This document shows positions 40,076 through 49,058 of a stretch of 64,000 bases of DNA, piece by piece. Position 1 is the stretch's first letter, and every line of letters begins with the position of its first letter. The translations under genes were made by a program, and so were the position numbers. The stretch is from Planktothrix rubescens CCAP 1459/22 (GTDB lineage Bacteria > Cyanobacteriota > Cyanobacteriia > Cyanobacteriales > Microcoleaceae). Below the pieces are notes generated by a model. The model worked only from the letters and a program-made list of their open reading frames with translations, was not told the DNA's origin and did not search any database. Location: the NCBI GenBank assembly GCA_904830895.1, contig LR882958.1, forward strand, positions 372,001 through 436,000, written 5' to 3'.

Positions 40076-41494
40076 ATGTTTATATCCACGACTCACAGTA
40101 TTATTGACCGTTTTCGTGTTAATTTACCCAAAACACCCCTATTTGGAACCGATGGGATTCGGGGAAAAGTCGGAGACCTTCTCACACCATCCCTAGCTCA
40201 ACAAGTCGGATTTTGGACAGGGAAAATCCTACAAACTGAGAATCAGAGAAAAGGGCCTGTAATTATTGGGCAGGATTCTCGCAACTCCAGCAATCTGTTA
40301 GCCTCATCATTATCTGCGGGTTTAAGAGCCACCGGATTAGAGGTTTGGTATCTCGGTTTATGCCCCACTCCCACCGTCGCTTATCTAACTCACATTTCCG
40401 AGGCGATCGGTGGGGTAATGATTTCCGCCAGCCATAACCCCCCCGAAGATAATGGAATTAAAATATTTGGAGCCGATGGGACAAAGTTAACCACCGCCCT
40501 ACAAAAACAGATCGAAACTGGCATCCGAGGAGCCGGGGGAAAAATTGGCTACGAACCCGAACATCCTGTCAAGTATGGATATCAACACGCTCGACCCGAA
40601 TTATTAAATCAATATCTTCAGTCCCTACAAGACTCCCTACTCCCAACCGTCGATTTATCGGGTCTGCGGATTGTTTTAGATTTAGCCTGGGGCGCCGCCG
40701 TAAATCTAGCGCCCCAAGCCTTTGCCCAAATGGGAGCCGAAGTCATTTGTCTGCATAATCAAGCCGACGGTGATCGGATAAACGTCAACTGTGGCTCAAC
40801 CCATCTCGCCCCCCTACAAGCCGCCGTGCGGGAAAATCAAGCGGATTTAGGTTTCGCCTTTGATGGAGATGCTGACCGAGTGATCGCCGTCGATGGTCAA
40901 GGTCGAGTAATTGATGGTGATTATATTCTTTACTTCTGGGGCAAAATGCTGCAACAACAGCAACAGTTACCCGGAAATACAATTGTTTCAACAGTAATGG
41001 CCAATCTAGGTTTTGAAATGGCCTGGAAACATTTAGGCGGGAAGTTGATCCGAACTGCGGTGGGCGATCAATACGTTCATGCAGAAATGATGCAAACTGG
41101 CGCGATGTTAGGGGGCGAACAGTCCGGTCATATTCTCTGTCGTCATTACGGTATTTCTGGAGATGGCTTGCTGACAGCATTGCATTTAACCGCCTTAGTC
41201 CAACGTTCGGGCTATTCCATGAGTCAACTCCGAGAACAAAGTTTTTCCACCTATCCTCAACTGTTAAAAAATCTGCGAGTAGAAGACCGGGAGCGGCGTT
41301 GTAACTGGCAACACTGTGAACCCTTACAAAAAGCGATCGCTAAAGCCGAAACAGCCATGGGAAATCAAGGTCGGATTTTAGTTCGGGCGTCTGGAACTGA
41401 ACCCCTAATTCGGGTCATGGTCGAAGCAATTAATGCCGACATAGCCCATTATTGGTCTGAAAATTTGGTTTCAGCAGTTCAGCAATATCTGTAA
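40076..41494 (+). CDS. glmM: Phosphoglucosamine mutase (GlmM)
   Basis: The 472-residue protein has [12 protein letters not shown] at the N-terminus, the phosphoserine loop [19 protein letters not shown], the metal-binding [14 protein letters not shown] and the C-terminal phosphate-binding [14 protein letters not shown]. This is the GlmM signature: conversion of glucosamine-6-P to glucosamine-1-P for UDP-GlcNAc. Position after the deacetylase and before the export genes suggests that it feeds amino-sugar polymer synthesis as well as peptidoglycan. About 20 residues longer at the N-terminus than E. coli GlmM. Confidence 0.92.
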   Translation: MFISTTHSIIDRFRVNLPKTPLFGTDGIRGKVGDLLTPSLAQQVGFWTGKILQTENQRKGPVIIGQDSRNSSNLLASSLSAGLRATGLEVWYLGLCPTPTVAYLTHISEAIGGVMISASHNPPEDNGIKIFGADGTKLTTALQKQIETGIRGAGGKIGYEPEHPVKYGYQHARPELLNQYLQSLQDSLLPTVDLSGLRIVLDLAWGAAVNLAPQAFAQMGAEVICLHNQADGDRINVNCGSTHLAPLQAAVRENQADLGFAFDGDADRVIAVDGQGRVIDGDYILYFWGKMLQQQQQLPGNTIVSTVMANLGFEMAWKHLGGKLIRTAVGDQYVHAEMMQTGAMLGGEQSGHILCRHYGISGDGLLTALHLTALVQRSGYSMSQLREQSFSTYPQLLKNLRVEDRERRCNWQHCEPLQKAIAKAETAMGNQGRILVRASGTEPLIRVMVEAINADIAHYWSENLVSAVQQYL

Positions 41495-41604
41495 AAGTAG
41501 GCAACACCGGAATAGGGAAAAGGGAACACCAGATAATACTCCCGATTCCCTAATTATTCAATTCTAATTTTTTTTAAACCCCTTCAAAACATCAGCAATC
41601 TACT

Positions 41605-43167
41605 ATGGACTCCAGAATCCCTAATCAACCCTCTTCTTTTGAACAACCGCAAAAAGCTTCATTTTTTAAAACCGAAGCAATTTCCGGTTCCCACAGCAAC
41701 TCTCCCTTCATCAACCTACCCAGCTTTTTAAATAAACCGTATCCTAAATCTGAAGTCGGTTTTGTCAATGAGGGGATGAATGGCGATAGATCCTGGCAAC
41801 AATTGTTAGCTTTATTCATCATGGCTGTCAGTGTCACCGCCGGAGTTTATTTCGTGCGTTATCGTCTGCGGGAACCCCTACCGATTTTAACTAAATCAGA
41901 ACAAAATCACCAAATTGGCAAAACAAAATTTACGGGAAAAATCCAACCTGGAAAGACATTTGCGATCGCTTCCTATTATTCATCCATCGTTGAAGATATC
42001 AAAGTAGAAATCGGCGATCAAATCCAATTCGGACAACCTTTATTAGTCTTAAAAAATATCGAAGCCGAACGGGAACTAAAACAAGCCAAAAAAGAACAAC
42101 AAACCCTGCGCCGAGAAAGAAAAGTTGCCCGACAACAACAGCAAGCCTTGAAACAACAGCAGAAAATTGCTCAACAGCAACAGTTAGCGTCTTTAAAGCA
42201 AAAAGACATGGATTTGCAAGAACAACAAATGGGTCAACAACAGGAAATCCTCAAGTTAGAACAGAAAATCCAATATTTTGATCAAAATAGCGCCCCCCTA
42301 CGGGCGAATGCCGCAGAAGCGGAAGCCGAACTCAAAATCGCCCAAAACCAGATGCAGCAAGTCCCATTACCTCAACGGCAAGATTCTGTGGAACGGTCTG
42401 AGGCTCTGTATCAAAAGGCTAAATCTTCCTATCAGCGTTACCTAGAATTGCGGGAACAAGGGGCAGTTTCCGAGGAAAAACTCGAAGAAATCGCAGCCGA
42501 AATGAAGGTAGCCCAGGCGGATCTCGACAGTGCGAAATCGGCGATTGCAGCTTCAGAAACCTTTACAGAAGCACAGACAAAACAATCTCAATTGCAAAGT
42601 CAATTGGAGGTTGATCAACAGCAACAAGAACTAACGGACATGAAAGCGAAGTTAAAATTGGCTCAGTTACAATACCAACAATTGACCGAACAACGTCAGA
42701 TTGTTCAACAACAGTTGGCGGAATTGAGAGCTATAGAACTTCCATCTGAATCAATAGAAACTAACTGGTCAGACCCAGAAGAAACGTTGACAGAAATTAA
42801 AACGACAGAAGTAATTACAGCGACTCGCTCTGGAGTTATAGTGGATTTACCAGTGGCGGTTGGGAATCAAATTTTTGCCGGGACAAAGGTGGTAGATCTG
42901 GCGGAAATGGAAAATCTCAATGTAGAAATTCCCGTGAGTTCCCGTTTAATTAATGCTTTACATCTGGGTCAAAAGGCGATTGTCGAAATCGGCGGGGGAG
43001 GCAAAACCCAGGAATTTGAAGCTACGGTTGCGAGAATTAATCCTTTGCCTTCGGAAGACCTGAACCATCAAGTTATTTTACAGTTTAAAAATACTAAGAA
43101 TGACTTGCTGGCGGGTCAGTTAGCCACAGTTTATTTCTCTGATCAGCAAAACTTAGGGGGAATCTAA
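41605..43167 (+). CDS. HlyD-type membrane fusion (adaptor) protein
   Basis: The 520-residue protein has a cytosolic Ser/Pro-rich N-terminus (about 60 residues), a single membrane helix (LLALFIMAVSVTAGVYFVRY, near residue 68), a split barrel-sandwich (VEDIKVEIGDQIQFGQPLLVL and VITATRSGVIVDLPVAVGNQIFAG), and a long Q-rich coiled-coil hairpin between them (about 155-365). Such adaptors bridge an inner-membrane exporter and TolC. It could serve export of the RTX deacetylase by type I secretion or polysaccharide export. No ABC transporter or TolC is in the window. Confidence 0.85.
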   Translation: MDSRIPNQPSSFEQPQKASFFKTEAISGSHSNSPFINLPSFLNKPYPKSEVGFVNEGMNGDRSWQQLLALFIMAVSVTAGVYFVRYRLREPLPILTKSEQNHQIGKTKFTGKIQPGKTFAIASYYSSIVEDIKVEIGDQIQFGQPLLVLKNIEAERELKQAKKEQQTLRRERKVARQQQQALKQQQKIAQQQQLASLKQKDMDLQEQQMGQQQEILKLEQKIQYFDQNSAPLRANAAEAEAELKIAQNQMQQVPLPQRQDSVERSEALYQKAKSSYQRYLELREQGAVSEEKLEEIAAEMKVAQADLDSAKSAIAASETFTEAQTKQSQLQSQLEVDQQQQELTDMKAKLKLAQLQYQQLTEQRQIVQQQLAELRAIELPSESIETNWSDPEETLTEIKTTEVITATRSGVIVDLPVAVGNQIFAGTKVVDLAEMENLNVEIPVSSRLINALHLGQKAIVEIGGGGKTQEFEATVARINPLPSEDLNHQVILQFKNTKNDLLAGQLATVYFSDQQNLGGI

Positions 43168-43204
43168 ATTATAATGACTATGCCGTAAAAAATTCATCCC
43201 TTCA

Positions 43205-44731
43205 ATGAGCCGAAACCGCCCTTCTGTACTCTTGACCACTGAAGGTACTTATCCCTTCCACAAAGGCGGGGTGAGTACCTGGTGTCATGTCTTAACCCAA
43301 GAACTCCCAGAAATTGATTTTAAACTGTTTGCCATTGTTGCCAACCCTTACCTCCCCCTACGATATAACTTATCAGCCAATGTTAAACAAGTTGTAAAAT
43401 TGCCTCTATGGGGAATAGATGACCCGGTTGAATATTCTTGGCATTCGCCTTTTTCTAATGCAATTAGAAGTAAATTTCAGACGACCCCAAAAGTTATCGC
43501 TACTCAATTTTTACCCCGGTTTGAGAAATTTATACAAGCTATTCTTTTTGAAGATTTAGACATCAATCAATTGGGCGAACTACTGTTAGATATTCATAAA
43601 TACTTTCTGCATTATGACTACCATATAACCATGATGTCCGCCTCGGTCTGGTCAGTTTATCAACATTTAGCCTGTAGTAACTGGCAAATTGAATCGGAGC
43701 GCGTCGAACCAACAATTAATGAATTAGCTGAAGCGATCCGTTTACTTTATCGTTTTTTTCTGGCAATTAATATTCCGGTTCCTCACACAGATATCACCCA
43801 TTCCTCAGCCGCGGCATTTTGTGGTTTACCCTGCGTGATTGCCAAATTGGAACGGGGAACACCCTATCTGTTAACTGAACATGGGATTAATATTCGTGAA
43901 CAATATCTTAATCTTAACCGTAGTATTCCTTCGGTGTTTGTACGCCGATTTCTTTATAAAGTTGTGGAAGCTGTGGTCAGACTTAACTATCATTTTGCCG
44001 ATCAAGTTTCACCAGTTTGTGAATATAATGCTCGTTGGGAAAAATGGTGGGGAGTACCTCCTGAAAATATAAAAGTTATCTATAATGGTGCAGACCCTGA
44101 ACAATTTCATCCCACACCCCCAGTGCAAAAAGAACGCCCCCAGGTGATGAATATGGGTTTAATTTTTCCCTTAAAAGGTCAGTTAGATTTAATTGAAGCT
44201 GCTGCAATTGTGCGGGATAAAATTCCCAATGTGGAATTTCGTTTTTATGGCAAAGCATCCGATGAGGGATATTATGCCGAATGTTTAAGACGGGTAGAAA
44301 AATATGGGATTGAAAAAAATATTAACTTTGCGGGTTTTACCAGCGAACCTTGGCGTGCTTATAGTGAAGCTGATGTGGTAGCCATGTCTAGTATTTCGGA
44401 AGGGTTTCCCTATGCTGTGATTGAGGCAATGTTGTCTGGTGCTACGATTGTTTCTACTGACGTCGGGGGAGTCAGTGAAGCCCTGGGAGATACGGGGTTA
44501 ATGGTCAAAGCTGGTCGCCCCCCAGAGTTAGCCGCTGCCATTCTCAAGTTATTAGAATTACCGGAAACTGAACGTCGCCAATTTGGTCAACGGGCTTGCG
44601 ATCGCGCCTTGGATTTATTTACTCAAAGGCGGTTCTTAGATTTACATTTAGAGAGTTATTATCGACTCATAAATCAACCTGTTTTCGATTTAGAAAACCA
44701 GCTACAGGAAGTGGAAGTTTTGAAACATTAA
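43205..44731 (+). CDS. PelF-like GT4 glycosyltransferase
   Basis: The 508-residue protein opens with VLLTTEGTYPFHKGGVSTWCHVLTQ, the PelF hallmark (EGTYPY-x-x-GGVSSW), and has the long PelF-type insert before the DITHSSAAAFCGLPCVIAKLERGTPYLLTEHG section. The C-terminal half has VMNMGLIFPLKGQLDLIEAA and the E-x7-E motif ISEGFPYAVIEAMLSGATIVSTDVGGVSE. In Pel systems PelF is the cytosolic polymerase using UDP-GalNAc/UDP-GlcNAc. Length equals PelF. It is followed 4 bases later by the PelG-like gene, strongly suggesting an operon. Confidence 0.85.
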   Translation: MSRNRPSVLLTTEGTYPFHKGGVSTWCHVLTQELPEIDFKLFAIVANPYLPLRYNLSANVKQVVKLPLWGIDDPVEYSWHSPFSNAIRSKFQTTPKVIATQFLPRFEKFIQAILFEDLDINQLGELLLDIHKYFLHYDYHITMMSASVWSVYQHLACSNWQIESERVEPTINELAEAIRLLYRFFLAINIPVPHTDITHSSAAAFCGLPCVIAKLERGTPYLLTEHGINIREQYLNLNRSIPSVFVRRFLYKVVEAVVRLNYHFADQVSPVCEYNARWEKWWGVPPENIKVIYNGADPEQFHPTPPVQKERPQVMNMGLIFPLKGQLDLIEAAAIVRDKIPNVEFRFYGKASDEGYYAECLRRVEKYGIEKNINFAGFTSEPWRAYSEADVVAMSSISEGFPYAVIEAMLSGATIVSTDVGGVSEALGDTGLMVKAGRPPELAAAILKLLELPETERRQFGQRACDRALDLFTQRRFLDLHLESYYRLINQPVFDLENQLQEVEVLKH

Positions 44732-44735
44732 AATT

Positions 44736-46277
44736 ATGATTAATCCCGATGAAAAGCTACAAGAATTAATTAAGGCTGTCCAAGAAATTAGTCCTCATTT
44801 AGCTAACTATTGGCAAGCCACTGCTATTATTGAATCCCTCGGTTATACAGATAGAATTATCAGAGTAGAATTTGGTTTTGATAATGCTAGGGATTTGGGT
44901 CAGTATGTTTATGAATATTTGAACAATGCACCCGTTTCTCCAAAACCAACAAAAAAAGATGATGTTTGGAAAACAATATCATATCAAATTTTAACTTTTA
45001 TTAATGAATTTTCTCAAAGTTTTGTTTATGCCCTGCCGTTGATTATGATGTTAGCAATGGAATATCTTGGTATTGGAGACAAAAAGCAGGTAATATCACC
45101 GGAATTAGCTTCACTTTTTACAATAGTAACCATGGCTAGTCTAACCACAGCAGGTGGATTCGTGCAAATGATTAGTCGCCGAGGTCTATTCTACATGACA
45201 TTAGGTGAAATTCATCAAGCCCAACGAGTTTCTACTTCCCTATTATCCTTGGGAATTATTACAACTATTTTTCTGGGATTCTTCGGCCTATGGTTTGGAT
45301 TTTATCGAAGCTTATTTGCCGATAATTATATCATCATTGCTGTATTTTACTACCTGTTACTCAGCATTTTATGGATGTTTTTAGCCGTTCTTTCCATTCT
45401 ATCCCGATGGAGCGGGCCATTAGTTTTAATTGGGTTAAGTGTATTGTTTCTGTTTTTAAGATTACAGTTGGGTTTAGGCACATTAATCGCACAAATATGG
45501 GCAATGTTTGTCGGCTTATTAGTGGTTATTGGATTGGTTTTATTTTGGTTTATTAAACATAAAAATACGGATACTGGTTCTCCCGTTCAATTACCTCGCC
45601 TCAGTGCGGTAGTATATTTAATGTCTCCTTATTTTGGCTATGGATTAGCCTATTTTAGTTTTATTTTTGCTGACCGTATTGTGGCGGGTTTAACCATTAA
45701 TCCTGCTTCTGGGTTACTGTTTGCTATAGATCTGAAATATCAAAAAGGCATGGATTTAGCCTTGCTAAATTTCTTAATATTAGTGCCATTAGTGCAGTAT
45801 TTGGGATATATATTTATTAGTTATTGGTATAGTAAATCTAAAATTTTAACAGTTCATAATTTAGCTAAATTTTCCTCTAGGTTATTTTTCCTTTATCGGT
45901 TAGCAATTATCATGGCAATAATATTTTTTGGGCTATCGGTTTTTCTGACTGTGGGTATTCTTAGACCCGACAATTGGACACAACCAGAAATAATGCAAGC
46001 ACTATGGGGCTGTTTAGGCTATTTTTTCTTTGTTCTGGGTTTATTTAATGGATTAATTTTATTTAGTTTAAATCAAGGTTTTGCTATTTTTAGAACATTA
46101 ATTATTGCTTTGCTTGTGAATATTGTAGTCGGTTACACTTTAGCCCATACAATTTCCGTTTTTTTTACTGTTTTTGGTTTAATAGCAGGTGGATTTGTAT
46201 TTATGATTTTATCGGGAAAAAAAGTTTTTAAAGCTCTTAAAAAACCTGATTATGCTTATTATTTGGGTGGCTATTAA
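44736..46277 (+). CDS. PelG-like polysaccharide transporter
   Basis: The 513-residue protein has an N-terminal soluble part of about 90 residues (with IRVEFGFDNARDLGQYVYEYL) followed by about 12 transmembrane helices, with the ADRIVAGL sequence at the end of the sixth or seventh as in PelG-type MVF flippases. The immediate downstream position of the PelF-like gene is the typical pelFG order. PelG moves the polymer across the inner membrane. The N-terminal soluble domain is absent from Pseudomonas PelG. The assignment rests on topology and context more than on strong motifs. Confidence 0.7.
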   Translation: MINPDEKLQELIKAVQEISPHLANYWQATAIIESLGYTDRIIRVEFGFDNARDLGQYVYEYLNNAPVSPKPTKKDDVWKTISYQILTFINEFSQSFVYALPLIMMLAMEYLGIGDKKQVISPELASLFTIVTMASLTTAGGFVQMISRRGLFYMTLGEIHQAQRVSTSLLSLGIITTIFLGFFGLWFGFYRSLFADNYIIIAVFYYLLLSILWMFLAVLSILSRWSGPLVLIGLSVLFLFLRLQLGLGTLIAQIWAMFVGLLVVIGLVLFWFIKHKNTDTGSPVQLPRLSAVVYLMSPYFGYGLAYFSFIFADRIVAGLTINPASGLLFAIDLKYQKGMDLALLNFLILVPLVQYLGYIFISYWYSKSKILTVHNLAKFSSRLFFLYRLAIIMAIIFFGLSVFLTVGILRPDNWTQPEIMQALWGCLGYFFFVLGLFNGLILFSLNQGFAIFRTLIIALLVNIVVGYTLAHTISVFFTVFGLIAGGFVFMILSGKKVFKALKKPDYAYYLGGY

Positions 46278-46337
46278 GTCTATAATAATCCTAGGTAGAA
46301 CTTAGGAACTTTAACCCCCTTTTTTTTGTAATTGATT

Positions 46338-47546
46338 ATGAAATTTGCTAATCGTTTAGACCTACTACGCTCTAATGTTTTTGCTGATATGGATCGAGCC
46401 AAATCCAAAGCAATATTGGCAGGACAAGACTTAATTGATTTATCCCTGGGTTCTTCAGATTTACCAGTTTCTGATCATATTATTCAACCGATCCAAGAAT
46501 CTTTATCCGATCCAAGTACCCATGGTTATCTATTATTTCGCAATACTCAGGAGTTTCGAGAAACCGTAGCCCAGTGGTATAGCAATCGTTATGGTATTAC
46601 CCTTGATCCCGAAACCGAGGTTTTACAATTAATTGGTTCCCAGGAAGGAACGGCCCATCTTCCCCTGGCCATTCTCAATCCAGGTGATTTTGCCCTACTC
46701 CAAGATCCGGGTTATCCCTCCCATCTGGGCGGGGTCTATTTAGCCGGAGGTCAAATGTATCCGATGCCCTTAGTCACGGAAAATGACTTTTTACCTCTGT
46801 TTGAGGATATTCCCGAAACCGTATTAAAACAATCTCGGATGATGGTCTTGAGTTATCCCCATAATCCCACCTCCGCCACGGCTCCTTTATCCTTTTTCCA
46901 GAAGGCTGTTACATTTTGCCAAAACCATGATTTAGTGTTAGTTCACGATTTCCCCTATATGGATTTTGTCTTTCCCCAGGGAGAACAAACCATTGCCGAA
47001 TTAGCCCCATCTATTTTACAAGCCGATCCCAATAAAACCGTTTCCATTGAGTTCTTTACTTTTTCTAAGTCCTATAATATGGGGGGCTTTCGGGTGGGGT
47101 TTGCGATTGGCAATGCAGAATTAATTTTGGCTTTGCGCCGGATTAAAGCAGTGGTTGATTTTAACCAATATCAAGGAATTTTGAATGGAGCGATCGCAGC
47201 TTTAACCGGGCCACAGGATCATATTGCCCAGAATATGGAGGTTTTCGCAGGGCGGCGGGATACCTTTATTGACCGAATGCAGACTATTGGCTGGAATATC
47301 CCAAAACCCGAAGCGACCCTCTATATTTGGGCAAAACTCCCTGAGCCCTGGTCAGAGGATTCTATGGGTTTCTGTCAACAACTGGTGGAAAAAACTGGAG
47401 TCGCCGCCTCTCCGGGGGTAGGATTTGGCAAATCCGGTGAAGGATATGTCCGATTCGCCTTAGTTCATCCCCCAGACATCTTAGCAACAGCAGTAGACCG
47501 GATTGGGGAGTTTCTGCAAACCTCTCGACCCGACCTTAACCCTTGA
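46338..47546 (+). CDS. LL-diaminopimelate aminotransferase-like class I aminotransferase
   Basis: The protein (402 residues from the ATG at 46338) is a PLP-dependent class I/II aminotransferase: IDLSLGSSDLPVSDHI at the N-terminus, GSQEGTAHLPLAILNPGD, SYPHNPTSATA, the PLP lysine in FFTFSKSYNMGGFRVGFAIG, and RFALVHP at the C-terminus. The GSQE-G-x-A-H-L motif resembles LL-DAP aminotransferase (DapL family). A TTG 6 bases upstream is another possible start. It lies 60 bases after the PelG-like gene but probably belongs to lysine or amino acid metabolism. Confidence 0.88.
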   Translation: MKFANRLDLLRSNVFADMDRAKSKAILAGQDLIDLSLGSSDLPVSDHIIQPIQESLSDPSTHGYLLFRNTQEFRETVAQWYSNRYGITLDPETEVLQLIGSQEGTAHLPLAILNPGDFALLQDPGYPSHLGGVYLAGGQMYPMPLVTENDFLPLFEDIPETVLKQSRMMVLSYPHNPTSATAPLSFFQKAVTFCQNHDLVLVHDFPYMDFVFPQGEQTIAELAPSILQADPNKTVSIEFFTFSKSYNMGGFRVGFAIGNAELILALRRIKAVVDFNQYQGILNGAIAALTGPQDHIAQNMEVFAGRRDTFIDRMQTIGWNIPKPEATLYIWAKLPEPWSEDSMGFCQQLVEKTGVAASPGVGFGKSGEGYVRFALVHPPDILATAVDRIGEFLQTSRPDLNP

Positions 47547-48042
47547 TGGGTTTGAGTTTCTGCCTCTTTTCTTCCCATCCCTAGCTCTGGCAATATGACC
47601 TAGAACCAGGGTTTTTTTCAGTAAATTTACGGATATTCAGGAGCCTTAAACCGATTTAAAATCCCAACTCCGTAAATTTACTGATGTTTAGTAATAGCAT
47701 TTAAGCAGGAATTAAAGCTTTACCTTAGCTTTACAAAAAAACCGATAAATTCATCAAAATTTTATAGACATTTACCCAGAATTGAATATAATAACAATAG
47801 ATAAAGTCAAGAACCCCAAAGCCAACTGGCTCGAAGCGTTCACCAGACTAACTGTTAAACTAGGGTGCTAAAGTTCCTCCGTTCAAGTGGAGCTTTAATA
47901 TATTAAAAAAAACACACTCAAAGATCATCGTCTGAAGTGACATGAATCACAAACCAATCTATCCCAATCGGTTTTAATCAGATTCAGCATCACTAATAGA
48001 CAAAAATTCTAAGAAAACCTTCTACTTTCTGGAGACAAGATT
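47547..48042. promoter_or_regulatory. Intergenic region with long inverted repeat (two GTAAATTTAC palindromes)
   Basis: Arms of 16 bases at 47618-47633 and 47669-47684 are perfect inverted copies. Each arm contains the 10-base palindrome GTAAATTTAC (47621-47630 and 47672-47681), 51 bases apart. This looks like a paired operator or the ends of a small element. The rest is a long leader for the PEP-CTERM gene with no other recognised feature. A GGAGAC ribosome site precedes the ATG at 48043. Confidence 0.55.
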
Positions 48043-48966
48043 ATGGCAACTTCATTAAAAAAACTCTTAATCGGCACTTCCGTCGCAGTTGGAATGAGCG
48101 CAGTTGGAATAACCCCCGCTTTAGCCGGAAGTTTGACCAATGCGACTATCGGTGGAACCGCCTCAACTGATTATTTAATCTATGGTAAAGAGGGAAATAA
48201 AACCGTTGTAATTCCGAACAGCGTTGCTAACCTACAATCGGTTTTAGATGGCAATGCAGTTAGTCCCACAGGCAACGTTGAGTTAGCGGCAAGCAGCGAA
48301 AAAGACGGGTTTGTTTTCACCAAAAATACTAGCTTAACAGGGGATATTGGAGGCAAATCTCTGACCCTGAGCAGCTTGACAGCATCGGACTGGGCTACCA
48401 CTGTGAGCGGTGGGTTAACCTTAGCTCAAAAGTGGTTCGGTGATGCCTTGACAGCGAATGGTTATGGTGCTTTGTTGACGGCTAACACTACTTTGTCTAA
48501 TAATGCGTATAGTTTAGCTTGGAACGCCTTTAACATAGGAGGTGGACTACAACGCTTCAGCGACCCAAACATCTCTTATGTGAATCAAGATGACAGCACG
48601 GGCGATATTAAAATTGGGTTAGCCGGCCACCTCGATGCCACCCCACTACTATTTAAAGGTTTAAATGACGCTCAGAAAACTAACTTAAATCGCTTCCGCG
48701 CCCCCAGCAAAGCCGGAACCCCCATACAAGCCAGTGAAGTTGTAAAATATACCTATAACGGGACAACTAACTATCTTTACAACTTCTTTGCTACAGCTTC
48801 TAAGTTAACAGCCGCAGACGATGGAAAGTCTCATAACGGTAATTATGAAGTGGGATTCGACGGCGTAGCACCTGCCCCAGTCCCCGAACCCTCTACCATC
48901 TTAGGACTGATGGCCATTGGTGGTTTGTTCGGTGCAGCCAAACGTAACGCCAACAAAAAAGCCTAA
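48043..48966 (+). CDS. PEP-CTERM sorting domain protein, secreted
   Basis: The 307-residue protein has a Sec signal peptide (LLIGTSVAVGMSAVGITPALA, cleavage near residue 28) and a C-terminal VPEPSTILGLMAIGGLFG with AAKRNANKK basic tail, the PEP-CTERM signal for exosortase. The middle is Ser/Thr-rich with no recognised domain. PEP-CTERM proteins tend to be linked to extracellular polysaccharide loci, and this gene follows one by less than 2 kb. No exosortase gene is in the window. Confidence 0.88.
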   Translation: MATSLKKLLIGTSVAVGMSAVGITPALAGSLTNATIGGTASTDYLIYGKEGNKTVVIPNSVANLQSVLDGNAVSPTGNVELAASSEKDGFVFTKNTSLTGDIGGKSLTLSSLTASDWATTVSGGLTLAQKWFGDALTANGYGALLTANTTLSNNAYSLAWNAFNIGGGLQRFSDPNISYVNQDDSTGDIKIGLAGHLDATPLLFKGLNDAQKTNLNRFRAPSKAGTPIQASEVVKYTYNGTTNYLYNFFATASKLTAADDGKSHNGNYEVGFDGVAPAPVPEPSTILGLMAIGGLFGAAKRNANKKA

Positions 48967-48997
48967 TTTCGGTTTTCGGTAAGTTAATCGGAGAAGT

Positions 48998-49032
48998 AAA
49001 AAAGGAGAGGAAGCAAATTCCTCTCTTTTTTT
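48998..49032. terminator. Bidirectional rho-independent terminator
   Basis: An A6-GGAGAGGAA arm pairs with TTCCTCTC-T7 around a short GCAAA loop. It lies between the PEP-CTERM gene and the convergent TonB-like gene, with A and T runs on both sides. Confidence 0.8.
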
Positions 49033-49058
49033 GTCCATTTGCCTTAAATTCCACTTTC

